DNA of 64,000 nucleotides from Sandaracinus amylolyticus (GTDB taxonomy: Bacteria > Myxococcota_A > Polyangia > Polyangiales > Sandaracinaceae): positions 7,192,001 to 7,256,000 of the forward strand of contig NZ_CP011125.1 in the NCBI RefSeq assembly GCF_000737325.1, in the 5' to 3' direction. A model generated the notes under the pieces. That model was not told where the DNA came from and did not search any database. It saw nothing but the letters and a program-made list of their open reading frames with translations. Below, piece after piece: positions 8,423 through 16,663 of the stretch; position 1 is the stretch's first letter; the number at the start of each line of letters is the position of its first letter. The translations under genes and the position numbers were made by a program.

Positions 8423-10096
8423 CCGCGATGCAGCGACCGTCGTCCGGCCCGGCCCCGCGTAGGTCCAGCCGAGCGTCGACCGGCCGCTCGCGTACGCGCG
8501 GATCACGAGGCGCCCGACGCTCCCGTCGGCGAGGCGGATCGCGTAGGTCGTCGCGCGCGGCGAGACCGCGTGCGTCGTGGGGTCGTACGCGTACCAGCCC
8601 TCGAGCGCGCCGTTGCCCGAGTACGTCGGCGAGCCCGGGGGGCCGGGCATCGTGCGCTCGTCGTCGGCGACGAAGCCCTCGCTCGGCAGCTCGAGCACCG
8701 TGGCGGGATCGGCGACGTTCGTGTCGATCGCGCCACCCTGCCCGGGGCCGCTGGTGCCCGAGCTCGTGCGGTACAGCGTGCGGCTCAGCGCGAGATCCCA
8801 CGTCGCGTCGGTCGCCGGCTCCGCGATCGTGACGACCGCGGCCGCGTGCAGATCGACGTATGCCCAGCTCCCGCTCGTCGACGCCTCGACCTCGATCGCG
8901 TGCTCCTGCGGCACGACGTCGATCGCCTCGAGCGACAAGCGGAACGTGCCGTCCTCCCACGACCAGATGCGAAGGCGCGCGTACTCGCCGCGCGCGGTGC
9001 GCACCACGAAGGTCTCGTCCTTCGGCGTGACCGCGTGCGTCGTCGGATCGTAGTCGTACCAGGACGCGAGGATCGGGCTGCGCGCTTCGGCCGGCGCGCC
9101 CGGGATGCCGCTCGCCGCGACGTCGTCGACGACGAACCCGATCGTGTCGGTCTCGATGACGCGCTCGAGCTCGACCGCGCCCGCGCTCCGCGCGCCGCCG
9201 AGGCCGGCGCCGCTCTCGCCCGAGTTGGTGCGGATGAGCGTGCGACGGATCGCGAGATCCCAGTCGAGCGAGGTCTCGGGATCCGTGATCGTGACGACGC
9301 CCGCGCCGACGCGGAGGTAGACGAACGCATCGCGTGCGGACGCGTCGATGGTGATCGCGTCGCCCGGGATCGGATCGACGCCCGCGTCACCGCCCGCGTC
9401 GGGACGATCGGGCGGGCCGGCGTCGGGGAGCTCGACGTCGCCGCCTCCGATGCGCGCCCAGCGGAACGCGATCACCGCGGGCGTGCCCGCGTCGTCGTAG
9501 TAGCCGTCGATGCGCAGCTTGAAGAAGTGGCCCTCGACGCTGCGCACCACGAACACGACGTCGCGCGGCGTGAGGCGATGCGACGAACGATCGTAGTCGT
9601 ACCAGTCGTTGACGCCCTCGACGCCGCCGTTGAACGCGCTCTCGGGGAACGCGTCGGTGTCCTCTTCGATGTCGACGCCGTCGGCGATCCAGCCGGTCTC
9701 GGGCGGAGCGTCGAGCGCGTCGAAGTCGGCGGCGGGCAGGCGTGCCGCTGCCGCGCCGCCGGTGCCGCTCGCGCCGCCGTTCGTCGTGATCGAGAAGCGC
9801 GTGAACGCGAGATCCCAGTCGCGCGAGTCGAGCGGATCGGCGGGCGTGACCGCGAGGCCGGACTCGAGATCGAGATAGGCGGTGCCCTCGGTCGCGTCGA
9901 CGATCGTGGTGATCGTTCCGTCGTCGTTCACCGTGTGGCGGAACGGGCCGCTCGAGGGCGGGATCGAGCCGTCCTGGACGGGCCCCGCGTCGTGCGCGCC
10001 GGCGTCCTCTCCGTCGTCGTCGGAGCGCAGATCGGGCGCGCACGCGAACGTGGTGAGCGCGATCGCGGCGAGCGCGATGCGTGTGGTGGTCGTCAT
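8420..10096 (-). CDS. Lipoprotein with three HmuY-type haem-binding domains
   Basis: 558 residues, ATG preceded by AGGAGAAG at good spacing, with a short signal and Cys19 as probable lipidation site. Three copies of the HmuY domain follow, at about 60-215, 248-393 and 399-548. Each has the hallmark WDLA(F/I/L)-R...(T/S)N or TS-G-SG-G-GGA run and a later (D/A)YDPTTH-TP segment. HmuY proteins are surface haemophores that hand haem to a TonB receptor. The next gene upstream is an HmuR-like receptor, matching the known hmuR/hmuY pairing. Known HmuY uses a His pair; each domain here shows one conserved His in the TTHAVTP-type motif, and the pair is not obvious. The ligand may therefore be haem or another tetrapyrrole. 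Domain triplication is unusual. Confidence 0.88.
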   Translation of the reverse strand: MTTTTRIALAAIALTTFACAPDLRSDDDGEDAGAHDAGPVQDGSIPPSSGPFRHTVNDDGTITTIVDATEGTAYLDLESGLAVTPADPLDSRDWDLAFTRFSITTNGGASGTGGAAAARLPAADFDALDAPPETGWIADGVDIEEDTDAFPESAFNGGVEGVNDWYDYDRSSHRLTPRDVVFVVRSVEGHFFKLRIDGYYDDAGTPAVIAFRWARIGGGDVELPDAGPPDRPDAGGDAGVDPIPGDAITIDASARDAFVYLRVGAGVVTITDPETSLDWDLAIRRTLIRTNSGESGAGLGGARSAGAVELERVIETDTIGFVVDDVAASGIPGAPAEARSPILASWYDYDPTTHAVTPKDETFVVRTARGEYARLRIWSWEDGTFRLSLEAIDVVPQEHAIEVEASTSGSWAYVDLHAAAVVTIAEPATDATWDLALSRTLYRTSSGTSGPGQGGAIDTNVADPATVLELPSEGFVADDERTMPGPPGSPTYSGNGALEGWYAYDPTTHAVSPRATTYAIRLADGSVGRLVIRAYASGRSTLGWTYAGPGRTTVAASR

Positions 10097-10217
10097 TCCA
10101 ACTTCTCCTGCTCTCGTCGCTGCGTCGCGCGCAGCGCTGAATCGAATCCGGGCTGTCGAGGAGCGAGCGGGGCTGAGGCCTCGCGCGCAGCGTTCAGGGA
10201 CGGGGCCCCTTCCGAAA
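10097..10217 (-). other. Spacer between receptor and HmuY-type gene
   Basis: 121 bases between the TonB receptor stop and the HmuY-type start. It contains a direct repeat TCGCGCGCAGCG at 10125-10136 and 10181-10192, and the AGGAGAAG ribosome site of the downstream gene. No hairpin with a T tract is seen, so cotranscription of the two genes is plausible. Confidence 0.5.
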
Positions 10218-12176
10218 TCAAAGCCGGCCGCGGATGCCGCCGTAGAACGTGCGGGGGCGCAGCGGCAGGTACGCGTCTCCGGCGTCGAGCACGTTGTCGA
10301 TGCCCGCCGAGATCTCGAGGTGGCGCTCGAAGCGCTTGTAGATGCGCAGATCGAGCTGCGCGGCCCACGGCGAGTAGATCAACTCTTCGTCGACGTAGAA
10401 CGGGCGCTCACCGGTGAGCGCGCAGCGCGCGGTCGCGCCGAGATCCCACTCGCGGTGATCGAACGTCGCGCTCAGCGTGATGCGATGCGCCGCGCGTCCC
10501 TCGAGCGCGCGATCGTTCTCGTGATCCCACGCGTGCGTGAACGTGTAGCTCGCGGCGAGAGAGAGCTCGCGGATCGGGCGCGCGGTGAGCGACGACTCGA
10601 TGCCCTGCGTCGTCGCGGACGCGACGTTGTCGTACGTGAAGAGCGTGCCGTCGGGGCTCTCTTCGGCGGTGATCGTCGTGATCAGCCCGTCGACGTCGTT
10701 GCGGAAGAGCGAGAGCGATCCGCGCAGCTCGGTGATCGGCGTCCACTCCGCGCCGAGCTGGTAGCTGCGCGACGTCTCGGGCCCGAGGTCCGGGTTGCCG
10801 AGCACGACGTACCCGACGGTCGGGTTCTCGAAGCGCAGCAGCAGCTCTTGGAACGACGGCGCGCGGAAGCCGGTGCCGAACGACGCGCGCAGCACGAGCT
10901 GACGCACCGGATCGAAGCGCACCGCGAGCTTCGGCGAGAGCTGCGTGCCGTACTGCGAGTCCGCGTCGACGCGCACGCCGGGCACGAGCACCAGGCGCAC
11001 GTCGTCGTCGATCACGGTCCACTCGTCCTGCACGAACGGCGACGCGCGGAAGCGCGTGCCGACTCCGTCGAGCCGATCGGACTCGAGGCGCTGGAAGAGC
11101 TCTTCGAAGCCGAACGTGAGCAGGTGCGTGTCGACGGGGATGTCGAGCTGCACGAGCAGCTGTCCGAGGTCCTCGCGGTGATCCTGGTGCTCGTCGAGCG
11201 CGGACGCGCCGCGCTGATCGCGCAGGTACTGCTCGCGGAAGATCGCGTACGACGCGCGCGTGACGAGGCGGATCGCGCCCGCGAGCGCCCACGACGCGCC
11301 GAGCCCGCTCTGCAGCTGCTCGGCGAGCTGCGCGCGATCGAACACCGCGCCCGCGTCGTTGCGATCGACGCCCGAGAGGCCGCGCTGCATGTACTCGGCG
11401 CGCGCGTCGAGCGAGAGCGTCGGATCGACGCGCCACCGCACGTCGCCGCCGACCGACCACTGCAGGCGCGCGCTGCCGTCGGTCGCGCGCTGGTCCTCGG
11501 GGATCGTCGGATCGCCGCCGCGGCGGAAGGGCTCGGCCCAGTGGAACCCGCCCGAGAGGCGCAGTGAGACGTCGCCGAGACGCGCGCCGGCACGGGCGGT
11601 CGCGTCGGCGATCCCACCGCCCTCGCCTCCTCCGCCGCTCGCGCTCGCGTCGAGCTCGAGCTCGTCGCGCGTGCGACGCGTGATCACGTGGATCACGCCC
11701 GCGATCGCGTCGGAGCCGTAGAGCGCGCTGGATCCGCCGCGCACGATCTCGACGCGCTCGACGTCCTCGAGCCCGTAACGACCGAGATCGATCGCGCCGC
11801 CGACGCGACCGGGCACGCGCTCGCCGTCGACGATCACGAGCACGTGCTCGGGGTCGAGGCCCTGCATCTGGATCGCGTCGCCGCGGAACGAACGCGTCAC
11901 CAGCATCCCCGGCTGCTCCTCGAGGAGCTCGCCGAGATCGCGCGCGCCCGAGCGCTCGATCGTCGCGCGATCGATCACCTCGACGCGCACCGGGCTGTCG
12001 TCCTGCGCGACCTCGGTGCGCGTCGCGCTGACCACGACGCTCGACGTGCAGAGCTCGTCGTCGGGTGGGCACTCGGGCGGCGCCTCGCGGGGCGCAGTGT
12101 CTCCCGACTGTGCGTGGGCATGCGCCGCGCAGAGCGCGATCGACAGCGAAACGGCGAGGGCTGGGAAGCGGCGCAT
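10218..12176 (-). CDS. HmuR-like TonB-dependent haem/iron receptor
   Basis: 652 residues from the ATG opening MRRFPAL, with a signal peptide cleaved near AHAHA|Q. A plug domain (about 45-170) has the usual SGARDLGELL, GLDPEHVLVIVDGERV and IVRGGSSALYGSDAIAGVI runs. The barrel carries the haem-receptor signatures FRAP (437-440) and NPDL (461-464). It ends in the aromatic-rich strand FYGGIRGRL; the usual C-terminal Phe is absent. Haem receptors strip haem from carriers and move it into the periplasm. The downstream HmuY-type lipoprotein is its probable partner, and a good Fur box lies about 110 bases upstream. The larger same-frame ORF upstream of the start lacks protein-like composition. No clear Shine-Dalgarno sequence precedes the start. 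Confidence 0.92.
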   Translation of the reverse strand: MRRFPALAVSLSIALCAAHAHAQSGDTAPREAPPECPPDDELCTSSVVVSATRTEVAQDDSPVRVEVIDRATIERSGARDLGELLEEQPGMLVTRSFRGDAIQMQGLDPEHVLVIVDGERVPGRVGGAIDLGRYGLEDVERVEIVRGGSSALYGSDAIAGVIHVITRRTRDELELDASASGGGGEGGGIADATARAGARLGDVSLRLSGGFHWAEPFRRGGDPTIPEDQRATDGSARLQWSVGGDVRWRVDPTLSLDARAEYMQRGLSGVDRNDAGAVFDRAQLAEQLQSGLGASWALAGAIRLVTRASYAIFREQYLRDQRGASALDEHQDHREDLGQLLVQLDIPVDTHLLTFGFEELFQRLESDRLDGVGTRFRASPFVQDEWTVIDDDVRLVLVPGVRVDADSQYGTQLSPKLAVRFDPVRQLVLRASFGTGFRAPSFQELLLRFENPTVGYVVLGNPDLGPETSRSYQLGAEWTPITELRGSLSLFRNDVDGLITTITAEESPDGTLFTYDNVASATTQGIESSLTARPIRELSLAASYTFTHAWDHENDRALEGRAAHRITLSATFDHREWDLGATARCALTGERPFYVDEELIYSPWAAQLDLRIYKRFERHLEISAGIDNVLDAGDAYLPLRPRTFYGGIRGRL

Positions 12177-12283
12177 CGGCGACTCGGGTGGAGCGCTCGC
12201 TCGCGCAGGGCCCTGGTGGGAGCGTGCGGGGCACGCGGACGGGAGGGCCCGGAGCAGGCGAGGCGAGTGGCGACTGGAAAGTT

Positions 12284-12302
12284 GATAACGATAGTCATAT
12301 AC
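12284..12302. promoter_or_regulatory. Fur box in the divergent receptor/kelch promoter region
   Basis: GATAACGATAGTCATATAC matches the E. coli 19-base Fur consensus at 14 of 19 positions by hand count, and stands out as AT-rich in this genome. A second partial site, GAGAGTCATTCTC (12312-12324), follows. Position between two divergent starts (12176 minus, 12390 plus) suggests iron repression of both genes. Confidence 0.65.
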
Positions 12303-12389
12303 AGTGCCTCTGAGAGTCATTCTCGACAAGAGAAAAACGTGTCCATCGTTCGCAGGCAGACCGCCGCGAACGCCTTCGGAGGGCGTGCC

Positions 12390-14462
12390 GTGAAGCGCAG
12401 TAAACTGAGTCGAATCCACGTGTTGCACGTGATGGCCGCGCTCGCGGCCAGCGTCGTGGGCACCCTGTCGTCGGGCTGCGGCGGCGCCTCGCCGCGCGCG
12501 GACGAAGCGCGGGCGACCGCCACGCCGGCCGCGGGATCGGGCGGGCAGAGCGCGGCGGATGCGCGCGTGTCGAGCGCGGCCACGGCGCGCGTCGAGGGCG
12601 ACTTCCACGCGGTGCTGCCGACCGCGGTGACGAGCTTCGGCGCGGCGTCGGCGAACGGCGCGCTCTACGTGCTCGGCGGCTATCACGGCACGCCGCACGC
12701 GTACGTGCCCGAGGATCAGTCGGGCGCGTTCTCGCGGCTCGATCTGTCGCGCACCGGCGCGTCGTGGGAGACGCTCCCCGAGATCGCGCCCGCGCAGAGC
12801 ATCGCGCTCGTCGCGCACGGCGCGCGCGTGTGCCGCACCGGCGGGATGCGCGCGGTGCGCGAGAACGAGCGCGTTCGTCTGCGATCGATCGACGAGGCAG
12901 GGTGCTTCGATCCCGCGCGCGGATCGTGGGAAGCGCTTCCGTCGCTGCCGTCGCCGCGCTCGTCGCACGAGGCTGCGGTGGTCGGCGACACGCTCGTCGT
13001 CGCGGGCGGCTGGGCGCTCGAGGGCGAGGCGCCGGGGACGTTCGCGCGCAGCTGGCTCGCGCTCGATCTCGCGCATCCGGAGCGCGGCTGGCGCGAGGCC
13101 GAGGCGCCGTTCGCGCGTCGTGGGCTCGGCGTCGCGTCGCTGGGCGAGAGCGTGATCGTCGTCGGTGGGCTCGACGAGGCGGGCGAGATCTCGTCGCGCG
13201 TCGACGTGCTCGACGTGGCGCGCGGCACGTGGTCGCGCGGGCCGGACTTTCCGGGTGATGCGTTCGGCGTCGCGATCGAGCGCGCGGGCGATCGTGTGAT
13301 CGCGAGCGGGCGCGACGGCGTGGTGTGGTCGTGGCGCGGCGGCGACGACGCGTGGCAGCGCGTGGGCACGATGATGTTCCCGCGCTTCTTCCATCAGCTC
13401 GTCGCGCGGGGAGACGACGAGGTGATCGCGATCGGCGGGATCCGCGGGATGGTCGACGCGCCGCGCACCGCGCACGTGGAGGCGATCGCGCTCTCGCCGC
13501 GCACGTCGCCCCGCGTGACGGTGCTGACGATCGACTCGCCGATGCGCGCGAAGAACCGCCAGGGGCTCTTCGTGCACGACGACGCGCTCCACTTCTTCGG
13601 CGGCAACGTGTCGCTCGAGCAGCACGACTTCGAGCCGCAGCACTTCGTCGCGGAGCACCACGCGCTCGATCTGCCGTCGCTCTCGTGGACGCGGCGCGCC
13701 GACTATCCGTTCTCGCGACAGACGATCCAGACCGTCGCCGTCGAGGATCGCGGGATCGCGATCGGCGGGTTCGGGCACGAGGGCACGACGCCGTCGACCG
13801 GCCAGGCGCGCACGCAGGCGGAGGCGTTCACGTACTCGTTCGACGAGGATCGCTGGACGCCGTGGAGCGCGCTGCCGGTGACGCGTTCGCAGTTCGGTCT
13901 GGTCGCGGACGGCGAAGGCGCGCTGTGGGCGCTCGGCGGGCTCGACTACGACCCGGCGCGCGAGGGCGAGGACGCGTTCCGGCACCTCACCGAGATCGTG
14001 CGCGCCGACGCGAGCACCGGTGAGTGGCAGGACGCCGGCGTCGCGATGCAGGGCGCGCGTCGTGCGTTCGGCGGCGCGCGCATCGGCGACGTGATGTACG
14101 TCGTCGGCGGGATGCGCGGCGAGTTCCAGCTCGTCGAGGACTGTCAGGCGCTCGATCTGCGTGCGCGCGCGTGGCGCACGATCACGTGCCCGCGCACGCC
14201 GCGCCTCAACCCGCAGCTCGTCGCGATCGGCGATCGCCTCTACCTCGTCGGCGGCACGTCGCGCGGTGAAGGCGGGCTCGCGGCGGATCGCACGATCGAG
14301 GTGTACGACCCGCAGCGCGACGCGTGGTCGGTGCTGATCGAGGATCTGCCGATCGAGCCGAAGCACCTGCGCGCGTTCGAGCTGCGCGGGCGGCTGGTGC
14401 TGGTGTCGACGCACGACGCGGAGCCGGTCGCGCGCGTCGCCGTCGTGACGCTGCCGGAGTGA
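12390..14462 (+). CDS. Kelch-repeat lipoprotein
   Basis: 690 residues from a GTG start with GGAGG seven bases ahead. The signal ends with an LSSGC lipobox. From about residue 85 onward there are about nine to ten kelch motifs, each with a Gly-Gly pair and a downstream Trp or Tyr. Examples are LGGYHG, VVAGGWAL, IVVGGLDEAG, AIGGIRG, IGGFGHEG, ALGGLDY, VVGGMRG and LVGGTSRGEG. They would build one or two beta-propellers on the cell surface. No enzymatic motif is evident; binding of protein, carbohydrate or a metal chelate is possible. It diverges from the haem receptor gene with a Fur box in between, so coregulation by iron is a reasonable inference. A hairpin terminator follows. Confidence 0.88.
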   Translation: MKRSKLSRIHVLHVMAALAASVVGTLSSGCGGASPRADEARATATPAAGSGGQSAADARVSSAATARVEGDFHAVLPTAVTSFGAASANGALYVLGGYHGTPHAYVPEDQSGAFSRLDLSRTGASWETLPEIAPAQSIALVAHGARVCRTGGMRAVRENERVRLRSIDEAGCFDPARGSWEALPSLPSPRSSHEAAVVGDTLVVAGGWALEGEAPGTFARSWLALDLAHPERGWREAEAPFARRGLGVASLGESVIVVGGLDEAGEISSRVDVLDVARGTWSRGPDFPGDAFGVAIERAGDRVIASGRDGVVWSWRGGDDAWQRVGTMMFPRFFHQLVARGDDEVIAIGGIRGMVDAPRTAHVEAIALSPRTSPRVTVLTIDSPMRAKNRQGLFVHDDALHFFGGNVSLEQHDFEPQHFVAEHHALDLPSLSWTRRADYPFSRQTIQTVAVEDRGIAIGGFGHEGTTPSTGQARTQAEAFTYSFDEDRWTPWSALPVTRSQFGLVADGEGALWALGGLDYDPAREGEDAFRHLTEIVRADASTGEWQDAGVAMQGARRAFGGARIGDVMYVVGGMRGEFQLVEDCQALDLRARAWRTITCPRTPRLNPQLVAIGDRLYLVGGTSRGEGGLAADRTIEVYDPQRDAWSVLIEDLPIEPKHLRAFELRGRLVLVSTHDAEPVARVAVVTLPE

Positions 14463-14468
14463 GCGGAG

Positions 14469-14505
14469 CGCGCGGAGGGCGGCTTGGTGAGACGCCCTCC
14501 GCGCG
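14469..14505. terminator. Bidirectional terminator hairpin between convergent genes
   Basis: Thirteen-base exact arms at 14469-14481 and 14493-14505 with an 11-base loop. It fills the gap between the kelch gene stop (14462) and the HflX-Mph stop (14510). There is no T tract on either side. Confidence 0.7.
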
Positions 14506-14509
14506 ACGC

Positions 14510-16663
14510 TCAGGTCGATGCGGTGATCGTCGCGAGGTGATGGCGCGCGTGCGCGAGCACCGCGTCGTCGCCGGTGCGCAGCGCCCACTCCGCGATCACG
14601 ACGGCGTACGCGGCCCAGCGCTCGATCGTGTGCGACACGATCGCGGGCCAGGTGACGCCGCCTGCGCGCGCGAAGCGATCGACGACCGACTCGAGCGCGT
14701 CGCGCCCGTAGCAGCCGAAGAACATCGCGAGATCGAGCGACGGATCGGTGGCGCGGGCCTCGGTCCAGTCGAGCACGCCGGTGATGCGTGACGCGTCGTC
14801 GAGGAGCAGATGGCCGGGGTGGAGGTCGCCGTGCGCGAGCGCGACGTGGGCAGGCCACGACGCGTCGTCGTCGATCCATCGCTGCCATCGCGACCACACG
14901 GCGTCGGACGGCGCGAGCACGTCGCGTGTCGCGTGCATCGCGCGGGCGAGCTCGGCGCGCGCGTCGCCGGCCGCTTCGACGCGCACGCCCGCGTCGTGGA
15001 TGCGATCGACGGGGATGGACTGCAGCGACGCGATCAGGCGCGCGTAGGTGTCGAGGAACGCGTCGGGAGGCGCGCTCGGATCGAACGCCCACTGGAGCGC
15101 GCCCGCGTCGTCGAAGCGCCAGCCCGGCGTGCCCTCGATCCGCCGGTACGCGATCACGTCGCGCGCGTGCACGCGCCACTCGGGCACGGCGGCCGGAAGC
15201 GACGGCGCGACGAGCCGGAGCACGCGCGCCTCGCGCTGTGCGGACGCGATCACGTCCGGTCGGCGCGGCGTGCGGACGACCCACGGCGAGCCCGCGTCAT
15301 CGCGCGCGTGGAGCACGAGGAAGTCGAGCCCGCTCGCGTCGAGCGCGTCACGCTCGGGCGCGACGCGGAGCCCGTAGCGCGCGGCCGCGCCCACGAGATC
15401 CGCCGCGGTCGTGATCGCGGGGAGCGGAGGCAGCGCGGTGCGCCATCGCTCGAGCACGTCGGGCCGAGCGCGGACCGCGAGCGCGGTGCCGGGCTCGTCG
15501 TGGTGCTCGGAGACGACGTGTGCCTCGGCGCGGATCTCCGCCATCAGGCGTCCTTCGGTGAACGGAACGACGAGCACGTCGTGCTCCTCGTCCCGCGCGA
15601 AGAACGCGACGATCGCGTCGCGAAGTCGGCGCACGTCGGCGGGATCGTGCGCGCTGATCGCGAGGGCACCGGGCAGCTCGCGCAGCAGCGACGCGCGGCG
15701 CTCGGGATCGACACGATCGATCTTGCTCAGCACGATCCGCGTGGGGGACGTCGCGCCGATCGTCTCGAGCACCTCGCGCGTGACGCGCAGCTGCTCGCGA
15801 TGCTCGGGGTCCGATGCGTCGACGACGAGGAGCAGCAGGTCCGCGTCGCGCGCTTCGTCGAGCGTCGTGTGGAACGACGCGACGAGCGCGTGCGGGAGGT
15901 TCCGCATGAAGCCGACCGTGTCGGAGACGAGCACGCGCGGCGTCGTCGCGGGCGAGAGCGCGCGCACCGTGGTGTCGAGCGTCGCGAAGAGCGCGTCTTC
16001 CACGAGCACGTCGCTGCCCGTCAGCGCGCGCAGCAGCGACGACTTGCCGGCGTTCGTGTAGCCGACGAGCGCGACGCGCGGCACGTCACGACGCGCCGCG
16101 GCCTGGGTCGCGCGCGAGGCGCGCAGTCGCTCGACCTCGCGCTCGAGCCGCGCGCTGCGCTCGCGCAGCTGCTGCTTGCGCAGCTCGACCTCGGTGTGGC
16201 CGCGCGCGCCGCGACCTCCACCGCCGCCCTCGCGATCACGTCGCGCACCGTCGTCGCGCACGCGAGGGATCTCGTAGGCGAGCCGCGCGAGCTCGACCTC
16301 GAGCTGCGCGAGGCGGGTGCGCGCGCGCTGCTCGAACACCCGCAGCACGACCGCGGTGCGGTCGAGCACCTCCACGTCGAGCTCGATCTCGAGCTCGCGC
16401 TGTGCTCCGGGATCGAGCGCGCGATCGACGACGACGAGCACGCGCTGATCGGGCGCGCGCGCCAGCGCGTCGATGCTCGCGCGCACCTCGGCGCGCTTGC
16501 CGGCGCCGGGATCGCGCGTGAGCGGGACGGTGTGTGCGACGCGGATGCCGAGCCCGGCGAGCAGGCGCTCGAGCTCGGAGGACGAGGCCTCGCCGCTCGG
16601 CGCGAGCAGGATGGCGAGGTCGGACGATCGATCGGTGGACGAAGAGCTTCGGGGACGGGTCAT
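14510..16663 (-). CDS. HflX GTPase fused to macrolide phosphotransferase-like kinase
   Basis: One uninterrupted frame of 717 residues; GAAGGAG precedes the ATG by six bases. Residues 1-410 are HflX: N-terminal domain, GTPase with G1 GYTNAGKSSL (201-210), G2 TLDTT (228-232), G3 DTVGF (248-252), G4 SKID (313-316, Ser instead of Asn/Thr), then the C-terminal ferredoxin-like part. HflX splits stalled ribosomes and, in several bacteria, protects against macrolides and lincosamides. Residues 420-717 match macrolide 2'-phosphotransferases: WVVRTPRRPDV, VPEWRV, RWQRWIDDDASWP, the catalytic loop HGDLHPGH (611-618, Asp613) and LDWTEA (Asp632 for Mg). The linker is only about ten residues. Both halves keep their catalytic motifs, so this is probably a working bifunctional antibiotic-response protein; drug specificity is inferred. 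A sequence join across two genes is unlikely because the frame and codon use are continuous. Confidence 0.9.
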   Translation of the reverse strand: MTRPRSSSSTDRSSDLAILLAPSGEASSSELERLLAGLGIRVAHTVPLTRDPGAGKRAEVRASIDALARAPDQRVLVVVDRALDPGAQRELEIELDVEVLDRTAVVLRVFEQRARTRLAQLEVELARLAYEIPRVRDDGARRDREGGGGGRGARGHTEVELRKQQLRERSARLEREVERLRASRATQAAARRDVPRVALVGYTNAGKSSLLRALTGSDVLVEDALFATLDTTVRALSPATTPRVLVSDTVGFMRNLPHALVASFHTTLDEARDADLLLLVVDASDPEHREQLRVTREVLETIGATSPTRIVLSKIDRVDPERRASLLRELPGALAISAHDPADVRRLRDAIVAFFARDEEHDVLVVPFTEGRLMAEIRAEAHVVSEHHDEPGTALAVRARPDVLERWRTALPPLPAITTAADLVGAAARYGLRVAPERDALDASGLDFLVLHARDDAGSPWVVRTPRRPDVIASAQREARVLRLVAPSLPAAVPEWRVHARDVIAYRRIEGTPGWRFDDAGALQWAFDPSAPPDAFLDTYARLIASLQSIPVDRIHDAGVRVEAAGDARAELARAMHATRDVLAPSDAVWSRWQRWIDDDASWPAHVALAHGDLHPGHLLLDDASRITGVLDWTEARATDPSLDLAMFFGCYGRDALESVVDRFARAGGVTWPAIVSHTIERWAAYAVVIAEWALRTGDDAVLAHARHHLATITAST

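Noticed and set aside
12177-12389. A short leader peptide gene before the kelch lipoprotein
   Set aside because: Open plus-strand frames exist but none has a ribosome site and typical codon use; the region is better explained as a divergent promoter.
12177-15284. Same-frame extension upstream of the haem receptor
   Set aside because: Frame is open by chance opposite the kelch gene; the signal peptide at 12176 marks the real start.
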